The notes: generated by a model from the sequence alone, not told the origin. Counted from the first letter of the stretch, positions 36,910 through 46,033 are shown. The stretch: DNA of 61,198 nucleotides from an uncultured Bacteroidales bacterium (GCA_902762385.1 CACWNQ010000014.1:1-61198); one strand, 5' to 3'. Numbers and translations are program-made.

Positions 36910-36951
36910 GAATAACTATTTATGCCGTCAGGCACAATAAATTAGTTATTC
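36910..36951 (+). promoter_or_regulatory. Long hairpin in the radical SAM gene leader
   Basis: GAATAACTA (36910-36918) pairs with TAGTTATTC (36943-36951); the stem continues TTTAT/ATAAA and GCC/GGC around a GTCA loop with small bulges. It sits about 52 bases before the start codon, with no T-tract, so it is more likely a stability or regulatory structure than a terminator. Confidence 0.6.
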
Positions 36952-37003
36952 ATTAAGTTAATTAAGTAGGATATATCCAACATCATAGCGCTACATTTTT
37001 TAG

Positions 37004-38011
37004 ATGAAAAATACTGTTCAAGGCAGTCTCATCACAACTTTCAGGTGCAACGCCAAGTGTAACATGTGTAACATTTGGAAGTTCCCCACCAAGCCCGAGG
37101 AAGAAATTGACGCCTCCTACTACGAGAAGTTACCTGATGGACTGCGCATCAACATAACTGGTGGCGAAGCCACCATCCGCAAGGATATCGACAAGATTTT
37201 CGAGATATTGTACCCAAAGTCGGCTCTGCTGGAGCTGAGCACTAACGGTTACAATACTGAGAAGATTGTCGAGCTTGCCAACAAATATCCTAACATACTG
37301 ATACGCGTGAGCGTCGAAGGACTGCCTAAAATCAATGACACCAAGCGCGGCCTGGTCAACGGCTTTGACCACGCCCTGCGCACCATGCTTGAGCTCAAGA
37401 AGACCAAGTGCAAGAACATTGGCTTCTCGGTGGTGATTTCGCCCGACAACTACAAGGACCTCGTGTGGCTCTATGAGCTGTGCGTGGCTCTCGATGTTGA
37501 GCTTGGAAACTCGGCGGTACACAACTCGTGGTACTTCCACAAGGACGACAACGAAATCGTGAGCGAGGAAGCGCTCAAGCAGCATGAGCTCTTTGTCAAG
37601 GCCATGCTCACCAGCAAGCGCCGCCACCTCAAGGACCGCCTCAAGGACTATGGCCGAGCATTCTTCAACCGCTCAATCCACCGCCGCCTGCGTGGCGACG
37701 AGGCTGGCTATCGCCCTGCCTGCGGTGCCCTGACCGACTTCTTCTTCATCGACCCATGGGGCAATGTGTCGCCCTGCAACGGTTCGAGCGAGGAGTGGAT
37801 TATGGGCAACATCAAGGAGCAAAGCTTCGAGGAAATCATGAACAGCGACAAGGCCAAGGAGGCTCTCAAGAAAGTGCAGGCATGCGACCGCAACTGCGCG
37901 TTCATCGTCACCGAGCGTCACGACATGGTGCGTCGCCCATGGATTCCCATCAAGTGGGTAATCAAGAACAAGTGGCGCATTCGCCAGGGCAAAGACATCT
38001 GCTGGGATTAA
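37004..38011 (+). CDS. Radical SAM protein with SPASM-like C-terminus
   Basis: 335 residues. The cluster-binding motif CNAKCNMC (CxxxCxxC) is at about 19-26, the SAM-binding stretch INITGGEATIRKDIDK follows, and the C-terminal part has further Cys (ACGALTDFFFIDPWGN, VSPCN, ACDRNC), as in SPASM or twitch auxiliary cluster domains. Such enzymes modify peptides, sugars or other small molecules. Located between an acyltransferase and a glycosyltransferase in the exopolysaccharide locus, it may act on a sugar precursor, but that is only context. It has its own strong promoter and structured leader. Confidence 0.9.
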   Translation: MKNTVQGSLITTFRCNAKCNMCNIWKFPTKPEEEIDASYYEKLPDGLRINITGGEATIRKDIDKIFEILYPKSALLELSTNGYNTEKIVELANKYPNILIRVSVEGLPKINDTKRGLVNGFDHALRTMLELKKTKCKNIGFSVVISPDNYKDLVWLYELCVALDVELGNSAVHNSWYFHKDDNEIVSEEALKQHELFVKAMLTSKRRHLKDRLKDYGRAFFNRSIHRRLRGDEAGYRPACGALTDFFFIDPWGNVSPCNGSSEEWIMGNIKEQSFEEIMNSDKAKEALKKVQACDRNCAFIVTERHDMVRRPWIPIKWVIKNKWRIRQGKDICWD

Positions 38012-38032
38012 TCAGTCGTCGCTCGATGTGCA

Positions 38033-39115
38033 ATGAAAGTCATTTCGGTAATAGGGGTTAGAGGATTTCCAGGCGTTCAGGGTGGCGTGGAAATGCACTG
38101 CGAGAACATCTACACTCGCATGCACAAGAACTACCGTCTGCGCATCTACCGCCGCCGTCCCTATCTCACCGAGGTGTCAGCGCGCAAGTTCAAAAACACC
38201 GAGTATGTCGACCTGCCTTCCACACGCATCAAGGGGTTGGAGGCTGTAATTCACACCTTTTTTGCTGCAATTCACATCATTTTCCATCGTCCCGATGCTG
38301 TGCACATTCACAACATTGGGCCAGGCATGTTTGCCCCACTCATCAGGCTGTTTCGCATCCCCATTATCCTGACATATCACAGCCCCAACTATGAGCACAA
38401 GAAGTGGGGAAGACTAAGCAGGGCAATCCTGAAATTATCAGAGAAAATCTCTCTCAGTTGCGCCAGTAAGATTATTTTTGTCAACAGTTTTCAGCGTGAG
38501 AAACTAGGTGAGAAAGTACTGGCTAAGTCGGTGTTCATCCCCAATGGCATAAATAAAACAAAGATTGGACGAAGCACAGGATTGCTGCGACGGCTGGAGA
38601 TAGAGCCACGCGACTTTATCCTCTCGGTGGGGCGTCTCACTCCTGAAAAAGGTTTTGAATATCTGGTCGAGGCTGTCAATAAACTCGACGAAGTGAAACA
38701 TCTTGTGATTGCCGGTGCCAGCGACCACGACACCAGTTACTTCAAGATGCTCAAGCAGCTCGACTGGAACGATAAGGTTATATTCACCGGGTTCACCCAA
38801 GGCGAGGACTTGCGACAGCTCTACAGCCACGCACGCCTTTATGTCCTCTCATCGGTAAACGAAGGGTTCCCACTGGTGCTCCTCGAGGCAATGAGCTATC
38901 AGTTGCCGCTCGTAGTTACCGACATTCCTGCAACTCACCTCATAGAACTTCCCGAAGACAATTACGTGGAGGTTGCTAACAGCGATGCTCTTGCCGAGGG
39001 CATCAAGAACGCACTCTCTAAGGATTTTGAATTGAAGCATTACGACCTTTCAAACTACAACTGGGACAGCATCGCAAAGCAGACACTCGACGTGTATAAA
39101 GAAGTGCTCAAATAG
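38033..39115 (+). CDS. Glycosyltransferase, GT4 / DUF1972-like
   Basis: 360 residues. The N-terminus MKVISVIGVRGFPGVQGGVE has the GxRGxPxxxGGxE pattern of DUF1972-type rhamnosyl- or related transferases; later come VHIHNIGPGMFAPL, YHSPNYEHKKWG, LSVGRLTPEKGFEYLVEA and the EX7E motif in SSVNEGFPLVLLEAMS. It would transfer a sugar to the lipid-linked acceptor in the cytoplasm. It begins 21 bases after the radical SAM gene, so they likely share a transcript. Confidence 0.93.
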   Translation: MKVISVIGVRGFPGVQGGVEMHCENIYTRMHKNYRLRIYRRRPYLTEVSARKFKNTEYVDLPSTRIKGLEAVIHTFFAAIHIIFHRPDAVHIHNIGPGMFAPLIRLFRIPIILTYHSPNYEHKKWGRLSRAILKLSEKISLSCASKIIFVNSFQREKLGEKVLAKSVFIPNGINKTKIGRSTGLLRRLEIEPRDFILSVGRLTPEKGFEYLVEAVNKLDEVKHLVIAGASDHDTSYFKMLKQLDWNDKVIFTGFTQGEDLRQLYSHARLYVLSSVNEGFPLVLLEAMSYQLPLVVTDIPATHLIELPEDNYVEVANSDALAEGIKNALSKDFELKHYDLSNYNWDSIAKQTLDVYKEVLK

Positions 39116-39143
39116 TTATGAGTTATGAGTTATGAGTTGTGAG
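39116..39143. repeat. Four exact-phase heptad repeats (TTATGAG x3, TTGTGAG)
   Basis: Directly after the glycosyltransferase stop codon, TTATGAG occurs three times without gap and then TTGTGAG once. The same heptad, or its complement CTCACAA, forms tracts elsewhere in the window. Confidence 0.9.
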
Positions 39144-39165
39144 TTTTATTATAAAATCTTTTTAG

Positions 39166-40974
39166 ATGAAAAAAATTCTTTGTCACATCTGTATAATGCT
39201 GGTCGCACTGATTTGTTTCAGCGCTAATGGTTATGCCCTGGAATTCAAAGCAGGAATCTACTATTTCGACAACTCAAAGCTGAAATTCAACAACGTGAAG
39301 ATGGTGCTTGGCAATGAACACACCACCTATGTGTATGACATGATATCTCTTGGCGATGATAGTAGACTTAAAGGTCGCCTTAATCAAGACCTTAGCGACC
39401 TCACAGGCTTCTGCTTTATCGAGAGCGATACAATGCCAGGAACTTATAATAAAGGGTTGCAGTTTTTTATTCACGATATTGCCAGCAGTAACCCCAATTT
39501 TAGGCAAACTAAAGTGCTGGAAAGCCTAAATACTTGGGCAGAAGTTACAGGTTGGGTGTTCTATCCCCTAAATGATGCCCCCAAAAGCGATGGTTACTGG
39601 CGTCCCCTAAGCAGTTATGGTGTTGAACCTTCACGCACTGTGCCATTAGTGCACATCAACACCCAAGATTCAATGCCAATTATCTCCAAGGATTATTATA
39701 TCAATGGGGAACTATGGATTGACAACTGTGGTATTGAAGGGTTTGAATCACTGGGTTCGGACGATGCGCCGATGGTTATGGAGATTAAAGGGCGTGGTAA
39801 TTATACATGGACTTGTCTTAAAAAGCCTTACAAAATTAAGTTTGCAAAGAAACTGTCTCCTCTTGGGCTCGACAATAGCAAGCATTTTGTCCTGAAGCCC
39901 GATTGTGATGACTGGAGCGGTTACTTGCGCAATGAAACAGGCTTTGAAACCAGCCGTCAGCTGGGGATGCCCTACACGACACGCCAGTATCCTGTCGAGT
40001 TGATTCTCAACGGAGAATATGAAGGTATTTATTTCTTGTGTGAGAAAATCAGGGTGGAATCAGGAAGGGTTGATATTATGGAACAAATTGATAATGACAC
40101 CAACCCCTACAACGTGACTGGTGGATGGCTCATCGAGAAAAATGGAAACGGACCACTTATAAATGCTCAATATCAAAATAATGATCCCGATGAATCTTTC
40201 TATTATTTTTCATCCGAATCGCCCGAACTGCTGTCGCAGGAGCAACTTAATTATATTACCCCATTACTCCAACGCATTGACTCACTTATCTTCGTTGCTG
40301 ACAAGAATGATACTGCTTGGGAAAACTATCTTGACATCAACTCTCTAGCAAAATACTATGTTATACAAGAGGTTATGGAAAGCGTTGAATCGTTTTCTGG
40401 CAGCCTTTTCATGTATAAAGACTGGGGCGAGGACGAGAAATTCAAGTTTGGACCCGTGTGGGACTTTGATTGCAGCACTTATGCTAATGGAACCACTGGC
40501 GACCATTTTATCTTCGAGTATGAAACAGAATTCACTTTCTTGTGGATAAAAGAACTGCTTAAATTTCCTCATTTCCAGCAAAATATTAGAATGGTGTGGA
40601 AAGAGTTTATGGCTAATGACGTGCTCAGCAAGGTATTGGAACATGCTCATCAATGGCGAAACATCGTAAAAGATGCTGAAATAAGCGACAGCCAACGATG
40701 GCCATTCTTGGCTAGTGTACACCCTGAGGAACTAACAACACAATATCTTGATATTATCGCCCGCAAGGTGGCGTGGCTTGATGAGCAGTGGACCGTGCCT
40801 GTGGGTGATGTGGATTGCGACGGCCACGTCACTTCTGTCGATATCACCATCATCTATAACTATCTGCTCAATGGTGATGAAACCCACAAGTACACTTGCG
40901 ATGTGAACGGCGACGGCCATGTCAACTCAGTCGACATCACCACCATCTACGACATTCTATTGAATCAAAACTAA
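39166..40974 (+). CDS. Secreted CotH-family protein with C-terminal dockerin-like repeats
   Basis: 602 residues, a paralogue of the protein encoded at 174-2003 over its whole length. A signal peptide covers about 1-24. The mature start AGIYYFDNSKLKFNNVKMV matches its paralogue, and the CotH core has IKGRGNYTW, KKPYKIKFAKKLSPLG, EYEGIYFLCEKIRVESG and GPVWDFDCSTYA (WDFD metal motif). Two calcium-loop repeats end the protein (GDVDCDGHVTSVDIT, DVNGDGHVNSVDITTIY). CotH proteins phosphorylate secreted substrates in other bacteria. Its place at the end of the exopolysaccharide locus suggests a surface substrate, unproven. Confidence 0.92.
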   Translation: MKKILCHICIMLVALICFSANGYALEFKAGIYYFDNSKLKFNNVKMVLGNEHTTYVYDMISLGDDSRLKGRLNQDLSDLTGFCFIESDTMPGTYNKGLQFFIHDIASSNPNFRQTKVLESLNTWAEVTGWVFYPLNDAPKSDGYWRPLSSYGVEPSRTVPLVHINTQDSMPIISKDYYINGELWIDNCGIEGFESLGSDDAPMVMEIKGRGNYTWTCLKKPYKIKFAKKLSPLGLDNSKHFVLKPDCDDWSGYLRNETGFETSRQLGMPYTTRQYPVELILNGEYEGIYFLCEKIRVESGRVDIMEQIDNDTNPYNVTGGWLIEKNGNGPLINAQYQNNDPDESFYYFSSESPELLSQEQLNYITPLLQRIDSLIFVADKNDTAWENYLDINSLAKYYVIQEVMESVESFSGSLFMYKDWGEDEKFKFGPVWDFDCSTYANGTTGDHFIFEYETEFTFLWIKELLKFPHFQQNIRMVWKEFMANDVLSKVLEHAHQWRNIVKDAEISDSQRWPFLASVHPEELTTQYLDIIARKVAWLDEQWTVPVGDVDCDGHVTSVDITIIYNYLLNGDETHKYTCDVNGDGHVNSVDITTIYDILLNQN

Positions 40975-41033
40975 CCACTGCCACAATTATTGAAGTGGCA
41001 CAGATGGGACCCAGCTCAATTTAGGGTTTTCTT

Positions 41034-42344
41034 TCACTCCTTTTCGTCTTCGGGCTCACTATTCACCTTGAGGGTAATGAGCTCTAATCTAGCACCATTT
41101 TTCTTGGCTATCGACACTGTGAATCGGTCGATGGTATGCTCCTCACCCTGGTTAGGTATCATCTCAAGGCGATTAACTATGTAGCCAGCAATAGTCTGGT
41201 AATCGTCGCTCTCGGGCAAGTCGAGATGGAATTGCTCATTGATGCGCTCAATCTCCATGCGTCCCGAGAACTCATAGCTGTTCTCGCCCGTCTTGCGAGC
41301 CACGAGCTTGCGGCGGTCGTGCTCATCCTCAATGTCGCCAAAGATTTCCTCGACAAGGTCTTCAAGCGTTATCATGCCAGCGGTGCCACCAAACTCGTCG
41401 ACCACAATCGCCATGCTCTTCTTCTCCTTGAGCAGATTCTGCATCATCTTCTTGGCAAGCATCGTCTCAGGAGCGACTATCACAGGCTTTATCTGGTCTT
41501 TCCAGTTCACATCGGCAGGCTTGAACATCTCGCTCACCTGTATGAAACCGAGCACATTGTCGATGTCGTCGTGATACACCACCAGCTTCGACAGTCCTGA
41601 GCGCGTGAACAATGCACTAAGCTCCTCACGGCTAGTCTCGGCAATGTCGACACCCACTATCTCGTTGCGAGGAATCATGCAGTCGCGCAGGCGCGTGTCG
41701 CTGAAGTCGAGAGCGTTTTCAAAAAGCTTCACCTCGCGCTCCACCTCTTTATTCTCGTCCTCGATTTTGTCGATGTTCTCCTGCAAGTAGTCATCGAGCT
41801 CGCCCACCGAGATAAGGCGTATCTCGTCCTTCTCATTCTTGATGCCAAACAAGCGCATCAGCACCATCGAGAGCCACGACGTGAACTTCGAGATGGGATA
41901 AAGAATCAGGTAGAGCATCAGCAACGGCACGGCAAAGATGCGCAACGACTTGTTAGGATTGATGCGGAACGTGGTTTTAGGAATAAACTCTCCCATCACC
42001 AGCACAATTATGGTGGAGATGATGGTTTGAACAAGAAGCACCAGTGCCTCGTTGTCGCCAAGCCAGCTCTCAAGGGGCTCTTTCAGTAACCATGCAATAC
42101 CAATACCATACACCACATGCACGATATTTTGCCCCACAAGCATTGTCGAGATAAATGTCTCACGATGAGCATAGAAGATATTCAGAATCTGGCTCACGAG
42201 ACCACCTTTCTTGATGTCGATCTCGACTTTTACTTTGTTTGACGAAATAAACGCAATCTCCATCCCCGAGAAGAATCCCGAGAACACGAGCGCCGTGATA
42301 GTGAGAATGAGGTAAGGAATTAGTGGTTCCACAAAGCTGGTCAA
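41034..42344 (-). CDS. CNNM/CorC-type membrane protein with CBS domains
   Basis: 436 residues. Four N-terminal helices form the DUF21/CNNM domain (ITALVFSGFFSGMEIAFISS at the start), followed by a CBS pair (about 205-330; DCMIPRNEIVGVDIAE, VVDEFGGTAGMITLEDL) and the CorC_HlyC C-terminal domain (ESDDYQTIAGYIVNRL). The family transports or senses divalent cations; in gliding Bacteroidetes a member is called GldE, but this organism need not glide. It follows lptC by 21 bases. Confidence 0.92.
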   Translation of the reverse strand: MTSFVEPLIPYLILTITALVFSGFFSGMEIAFISSNKVKVEIDIKKGGLVSQILNIFYAHRETFISTMLVGQNIVHVVYGIGIAWLLKEPLESWLGDNEALVLLVQTIISTIIVLVMGEFIPKTTFRINPNKSLRIFAVPLLMLYLILYPISKFTSWLSMVLMRLFGIKNEKDEIRLISVGELDDYLQENIDKIEDENKEVEREVKLFENALDFSDTRLRDCMIPRNEIVGVDIAETSREELSALFTRSGLSKLVVYHDDIDNVLGFIQVSEMFKPADVNWKDQIKPVIVAPETMLAKKMMQNLLKEKKSMAIVVDEFGGTAGMITLEDLVEEIFGDIEDEHDRRKLVARKTGENSYEFSGRMEIERINEQFHLDLPESDDYQTIAGYIVNRLEMIPNQGEEHTIDRFTVSIAKKNGARLELITLKVNSEPEDEKE

Positions 42345-42365
42345 TATTGAGTGATTAATTGTGTG

Positions 42366-43034
42366 CTACATAGTGGGCAGATGAGTGTCGCCAACCGGCA
42401 CCATGGCCTGAACCTTGCGCACAGTGTATTTCGACATGCGGTCGTCCGACTCATAGCCATAGCCCTCAAGGACCTTCTCTTGCGACTGCATCCTGATGAA
42501 CGAGTCGCTGTAGTATTTGTTGGCCTTGCGGTCCCAGTACATCTGGTTGGTCTCTATCTTGCTGCCACTAGTGTTAGTAATAGTCACCATGCTGTTAAGG
42601 CTCCATAGGGCCTTCTCCTCATCATAGTAGGCCGAGTCGCAAGTAATCTCGCCACCGGTGTTGTCGTGAATAGTCACATTGCCCACTAGGTTGAGCATGC
42701 GCTTGTTACGGTCGTAGTGGGCCGAGTCGCATTTCATCGACATCTTGACCTTGAAATCGGGAGTATTTTCCAGTTCCTCGGCAATGAGCCCATCGGGAAA
42801 TATCCAATGTGGCGCCTCTAGGTTCTCATAGGCAAGCCACGTCTTGGTAGTGATGCGATATTTGGTCTCACCCGAGTCGCTTAGCAGCGTCTGCACATTG
42901 CGCGATACCATAGTAGGCATTTTCGACAGGTCATACTCGCTGTCGGCAGTGGTGCCAATGTCGTCCTTGCAACCACTGGCTATCAGGATTAATATTAGTA
43001 TTGCTATGATAAAATAGTATCGACTTTCCTTCAT
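42366..43034 (-). CDS. lptC: LptC, LPS export protein (lipoprotein form)
   Basis: 222 residues. The signal ends at LIASGC, so it is a lipoprotein, unlike the single-helix LptC of E. coli; I believe this is common in Bacteroidetes. The jellyroll region contains ETKYRITTKTWLAYENLEAPHW, DSAHYDRNKRMLNLVGNVTI and VTITNTSGSKIETNQMYWD, typical LptC/OstA repeats. It would pass lipopolysaccharide from LptBFG to LptA. It lies between an outer-membrane protein gene and the CNNM/CBS gene, an order I recognise from other Bacteroidales. Confidence 0.92.
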   Translation of the reverse strand: MKESRYYFIIAILILILIASGCKDDIGTTADSEYDLSKMPTMVSRNVQTLLSDSGETKYRITTKTWLAYENLEAPHWIFPDGLIAEELENTPDFKVKMSMKCDSAHYDRNKRMLNLVGNVTIHDNTGGEITCDSAYYDEEKALWSLNSMVTITNTSGSKIETNQMYWDRKANKYYSDSFIRMQSQEKVLEGYGYESDDRMSKYTVRKVQAMVPVGDTHLPTM

Positions 43035-43060
43035 TAAAATATACCCCTAATAACAGAAAA

Positions 43061-43104
43061 CTCACAACTCAAGAACTCAAAACTCACAACTCACAACTCA
43101 AGAA
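43061..43104. repeat. Degenerate heptad repeats (CTCACAA type)
   Basis: Six units, CTCACAA, CTCAAGAA, CTCAAAA, CTCACAA, CTCACAA and CTCAAGAA, fill the spacer between the outer-membrane protein gene and lptC, inside what should be one operon. CTCACAA is the reverse complement of TTGTGAG. Confidence 0.85.
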
Positions 43105-43105
43105 C

Positions 43106-44380
43106 TTACCTAATCTTGTTCTTCCAGAACCACATTTCGTTGAAGTTCACGCTCAAGGTAATGTTCAAATAGTCTTCCTTGATGAGGTTGGTGGGTGCAG
43201 TGTAACGGTGTTTCCATTCCACTCCCAGGTTCACAAGGGTCTTGTTGCCTGCAAGAGCAGGGAACGAGAAGCCAATACCCACACCATAGTCGCGAACGTT
43301 GTTGCCGTTAACGGTCATATAGTCGTTCTCGTAGAATCCACCCATGCGATAAGTCATGCGATTGAGGTAATTGCCGCGAGGATTAGGAGTAAACGACATT
43401 CCGGCAGCAACTTTCCAGCGGTCGTTCCATTTGGTGTCGGGAACCTCGAAATAATCAATGGGAGTATATTTCGCCTTTGACCACTGCTGATAAGTGTAGT
43501 CAAGCTCAAGACTCAATCGATTGTCGTAGGTGTAGCTAACACCAGCACCAAAAGTGTTTGGCAACTCATAGTTGCCCTTCATCGACATGTTTGCAATTGT
43601 GTCATACACTACCACCCTATTGCCATGGCTGTCAACTACGACATCTTGGCTAATATCGGCCTTTCGTCCTAAGGCGGTGCCATGCATCGACTTCTTGGGC
43701 GAATAGGTTGCGCCAAGCACTATGCGGCTCTTGCGCGACAGGTTAAAGCCATACTGCAAGCCCACTCGCATATTCCAGTCACGAACCTCAAGAGTGCGTA
43801 TGAACTGCGATGTGGTGATTGCCTCAACTGCCGTAGTGTTGGTTGTGGTACCAAACAGATAGGAGAAGTTGGCACCTATCGACAGTCCCTTGAACGGCTG
43901 ATAACCAATACCGGCAAAAAGCTCACTCAAGCCACCCACACCCGTGCGACGGTCATTGCCATTGTCGATGTCGCCACCGAAGCTATAACCCACGCTTGAG
44001 AATGGAACAACACCTATTGCGCCACCCAAGTTCTTGGCCAGCCTGAACTCCATTGTGATGTAGTCGAGTCCACCACCCAGGTTATAACCCTTCTTGTCAC
44101 CCTCTTTCGACCAGCAATTGGTCAAATCAATGCCCATGTCAAAGAGGAAAGTAAGAGAGTCGACCCTCGAGTAGCTCGCGGGGTTCATGACATTGATTTG
44201 GCGACCGTTTTGCATCGCATAACCCACGCCACCCATCGAGCGCTGCATGCCAGTGGCATTGTCATTCAACAGGCCAAAGCCAAGCTTCGAGTAAGGCGAT
44301 GTCGACATCTGTGCCGATGCCATAAGCCAGCTGCTTGCCAGAATTATTGTTGCTGATATAATGTGCTTGAAATTCTTCAT
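43106..44380 (-). CDS. Outer-membrane beta-barrel protein
   Basis: 424 residues. A signal peptide (about 1-23) precedes an N-terminal STSPYSKLGFGLLND stretch and a helical-glycine segment (QRSMGGVGYAMQNGRQINVMNPASY), a pattern common to FadL-like barrels of Bacteroidetes. The rest consists of amphipathic strands (SIGANFSYLFGTTT, RLSLELDYTYQQWS, MTYRMGGFYENDYM). It may transport hydrophobic solutes or help LPS placement. In Bacteroidales it is commonly found next to lptC, as here. Neither coaX nor ppiD, which I would expect nearby, is present. Confidence 0.85.
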   Translation of the reverse strand: MKNFKHIISATIILASSWLMASAQMSTSPYSKLGFGLLNDNATGMQRSMGGVGYAMQNGRQINVMNPASYSRVDSLTFLFDMGIDLTNCWSKEGDKKGYNLGGGLDYITMEFRLAKNLGGAIGVVPFSSVGYSFGGDIDNGNDRRTGVGGLSELFAGIGYQPFKGLSIGANFSYLFGTTTNTTAVEAITTSQFIRTLEVRDWNMRVGLQYGFNLSRKSRIVLGATYSPKKSMHGTALGRKADISQDVVVDSHGNRVVVYDTIANMSMKGNYELPNTFGAGVSYTYDNRLSLELDYTYQQWSKAKYTPIDYFEVPDTKWNDRWKVAAGMSFTPNPRGNYLNRMTYRMGGFYENDYMTVNGNNVRDYGVGIGFSFPALAGNKTLVNLGVEWKHRYTAPTNLIKEDYLNITLSVNFNEMWFWKNKIR

Positions 44381-44409
44381 CTCGGTTTATCAAAATTTAC
44401 TACAAAGTG

Positions 44410-44417
44410 CAAAATTA
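44410..44417 (-). promoter_or_regulatory. -7 element (TAATTTTG) for the OMP-lptC-CNNM unit
   Basis: Minus-strand TAATTTTG, 29 bases upstream of the start at 44380. The -33 region is not convincing. Confidence 0.5.
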
Positions 44418-44483
44418 CTAAATACTATTCAAATAAATTATATTTCTACATTTTTTAGCATCTTTGTAGACTCTTTAAATGCT

Positions 44484-44861
44484 CTATTTGCTCATATCTT
44501 GATTGGTGAGTCGCGATATCATTAATGTGGCATAGATTTGTAGCACAGCGCCTGCCAGCAAAAATGCCACCCAACTCTTCTGCATCGACTCATCGTGGAT
44601 GAACAGGCAAGCAGCCGACACACAGTACAGGATTGCCGACCACACGTTCATTCGACCAAGACGACGCACGCGAAAGTTTTCACTGGCAACAGGCATCAGC
44701 ACCTGGCTCACTAGCGTCATTACTGCTCCCGCAGCAAAGGCCCATCGCAACCAGTCCCATCTCACGCCCGCTATGGGCAAGAATGCCGATGCCAGCAGCA
44801 CTAGCATGCCCACAATCAGCACAAGATTCATCACTTTAGGATTTACTTTATTCTTCATCAC
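44484..44861 (-). CDS. Small four-helix membrane protein of unknown function
   Basis: 125 residues, with four predicted transmembrane helices (about 12-30, 37-55, 70-87, 93-115) and short charged turns. I recognise no family. Its start lies three bases after the stop of the FtsB-like gene, so the two are almost certainly co-transcribed and perhaps translationally coupled. This suggests a link with the cell envelope or division, but the sequence alone does not show one. Confidence 0.75.
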   Translation of the reverse strand: MMKNKVNPKVMNLVLIVGMLVLLASAFLPIAGVRWDWLRWAFAAGAVMTLVSQVLMPVASENFRVRRLGRMNVWSAILYCVSAACLFIHDESMQKSWVAFLLAGAVLQIYATLMISRLTNQDMSK

Positions 44862-44864
44862 AAT

Positions 44865-45173
44865 CTAGGGTATGTCGGTGATGAACACCTCTTCGTTAGT
44901 TCGTTTCATGTTATACTGCTCACGCGCAATCTTCTCAAGTGTCTCCTTGTCGGTGTTGAGCTCTTGAGTCTTGCGAATGTAGTACTGGGCCGAGTCCTCT
45001 TGTTCTTTAATCTCAGCCTTGATTTTATCCATCTCCTTCTGTTGCTCGGCAATCTGCATGTAGTTGTTCTCACCAAAGAACAGCAGCATCACGATGAAGG
45101 CGATGAAGATAATAAACGGAATGCTCAGCCACAATGGTATCCACTTGGGGCGTTTAATCTTTTTCAATTTCAT
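44865..45173 (-). CDS. FtsB/DivIC-family septum formation initiator
   Basis: 102 residues: Lys-rich cytoplasmic tail, one transmembrane helix (about 14-33), then a coiled coil (AEQQKEMDKIKAEIKEQE to LNTDKETLEKIAREQYNMKR) ending in the family's typical Tyr-Asn-Met-Lys and a short acidic tail with EEVFITDIP. FtsB/DivIC bridges other division proteins (FtsL, FtsQ) at the septum. It is the first gene of a two-gene unit with the small membrane protein. Confidence 0.9.
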   Translation of the reverse strand: MKLKKIKRPKWIPLWLSIPFIIFIAFIVMLLFFGENNYMQIAEQQKEMDKIKAEIKEQEDSAQYYIRKTQELNTDKETLEKIAREQYNMKRTNEEVFITDIP

Positions 45174-45322
45174 AGTTCAATGCAATGTCTCTACTCGTTT
45201 TGTTTTTCAACTGCGAAGTTATTTATTTAATCTCTAACACACAACCCTCGAGTCACATGTTTAACAATTATTTACCCCCCACTCTGCTGGCCTGCACTTA
45301 TTGCTGGCAGCAGCTACTCTCT

Positions 45323-45994
45323 CTACAGCAAGTCGGGACGCAGACGCTTTGTGCGCTCCAGCGCCTGCTGCATCTTCCACTCCTCGATCTTGGCAAAATT
45401 GCCACTGAGCAGCACCTCGGGCACTTTCCAGCCGTTGAACTCGGCGGGGCGGGTATATACTGGCGCCTCGAGCAAGTTGTCCTGGAAGGAGTCGTTGAGG
45501 GCACTCTGCTCGTCGCCTATGGCGCCGGGAATGAGCCTTATCACCGCGTCGGCAATTATTGCAGCAGGCAATTCGCCGCCAGTGAGCACATAGTTGCCAA
45601 TTGATATCTCTCTGGTTACGAGATGCTCGCGTATGCGATAGTCCACGCCCTTGTAATGCCCGCACAAGATAATGAGATTCTCCATGAGCGACAGTTGGTT
45701 GGCGATGGGTTGGTCGAGGATTTCGCCATCGGGCGAGGTGAAAATCACCTCGTCATAGTGGCGCTCGCTTTTGAGTTGCTCTATGCATCGGTACACTGGC
45801 TCGATTTGCATCACCATGCCGGCCTCTCCGCCAAATGGGTAGTCATCGACCTTGCGATGCTTGCGCAGCGACCAGTCGCGCAGGTTGTGTATGTGAATCT
45901 CGACAAGTCCTTTGTCCTGGGCGCGCTGAACGATGCTGCAGTGCAGAGGCGACTCCAGGGCTTCGGGCATCACAGTGAGTATATCTATTCGCAT
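45323..45994 (-). CDS. trmD: tRNA (guanine-N1)-methyltransferase
   Basis: 223 residues, normal for TrmD. The enzyme methylates G37 of tRNAs with S-adenosylmethionine. Motifs: [11 protein letters not shown] at the start, [33 protein letters not shown] and the knot-forming [20 protein letters not shown], then [20 protein letters not shown]. The stop is TAG at 45323. It has its own promoter and stands apart from the usual rpsP-rimM-rplS context. Confidence 0.96.
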   Translation of the reverse strand: MRIDILTVMPEALESPLHCSIVQRAQDKGLVEIHIHNLRDWSLRKHRKVDDYPFGGEAGMVMQIEPVYRCIEQLKSERHYDEVIFTSPDGEILDQPIANQLSLMENLIILCGHYKGVDYRIREHLVTREISIGNYVLTGGELPAAIIADAVIRLIPGAIGDEQSALNDSFQDNLLEAPVYTRPAEFNGWKVPEVLLSGNFAKIEEWKMQQALERTKRLRPDLL

Positions 45995-46033
45995 GATTTT
46001 CAGATTATTTTCGTTTCACTCGTTTACGGCTTG

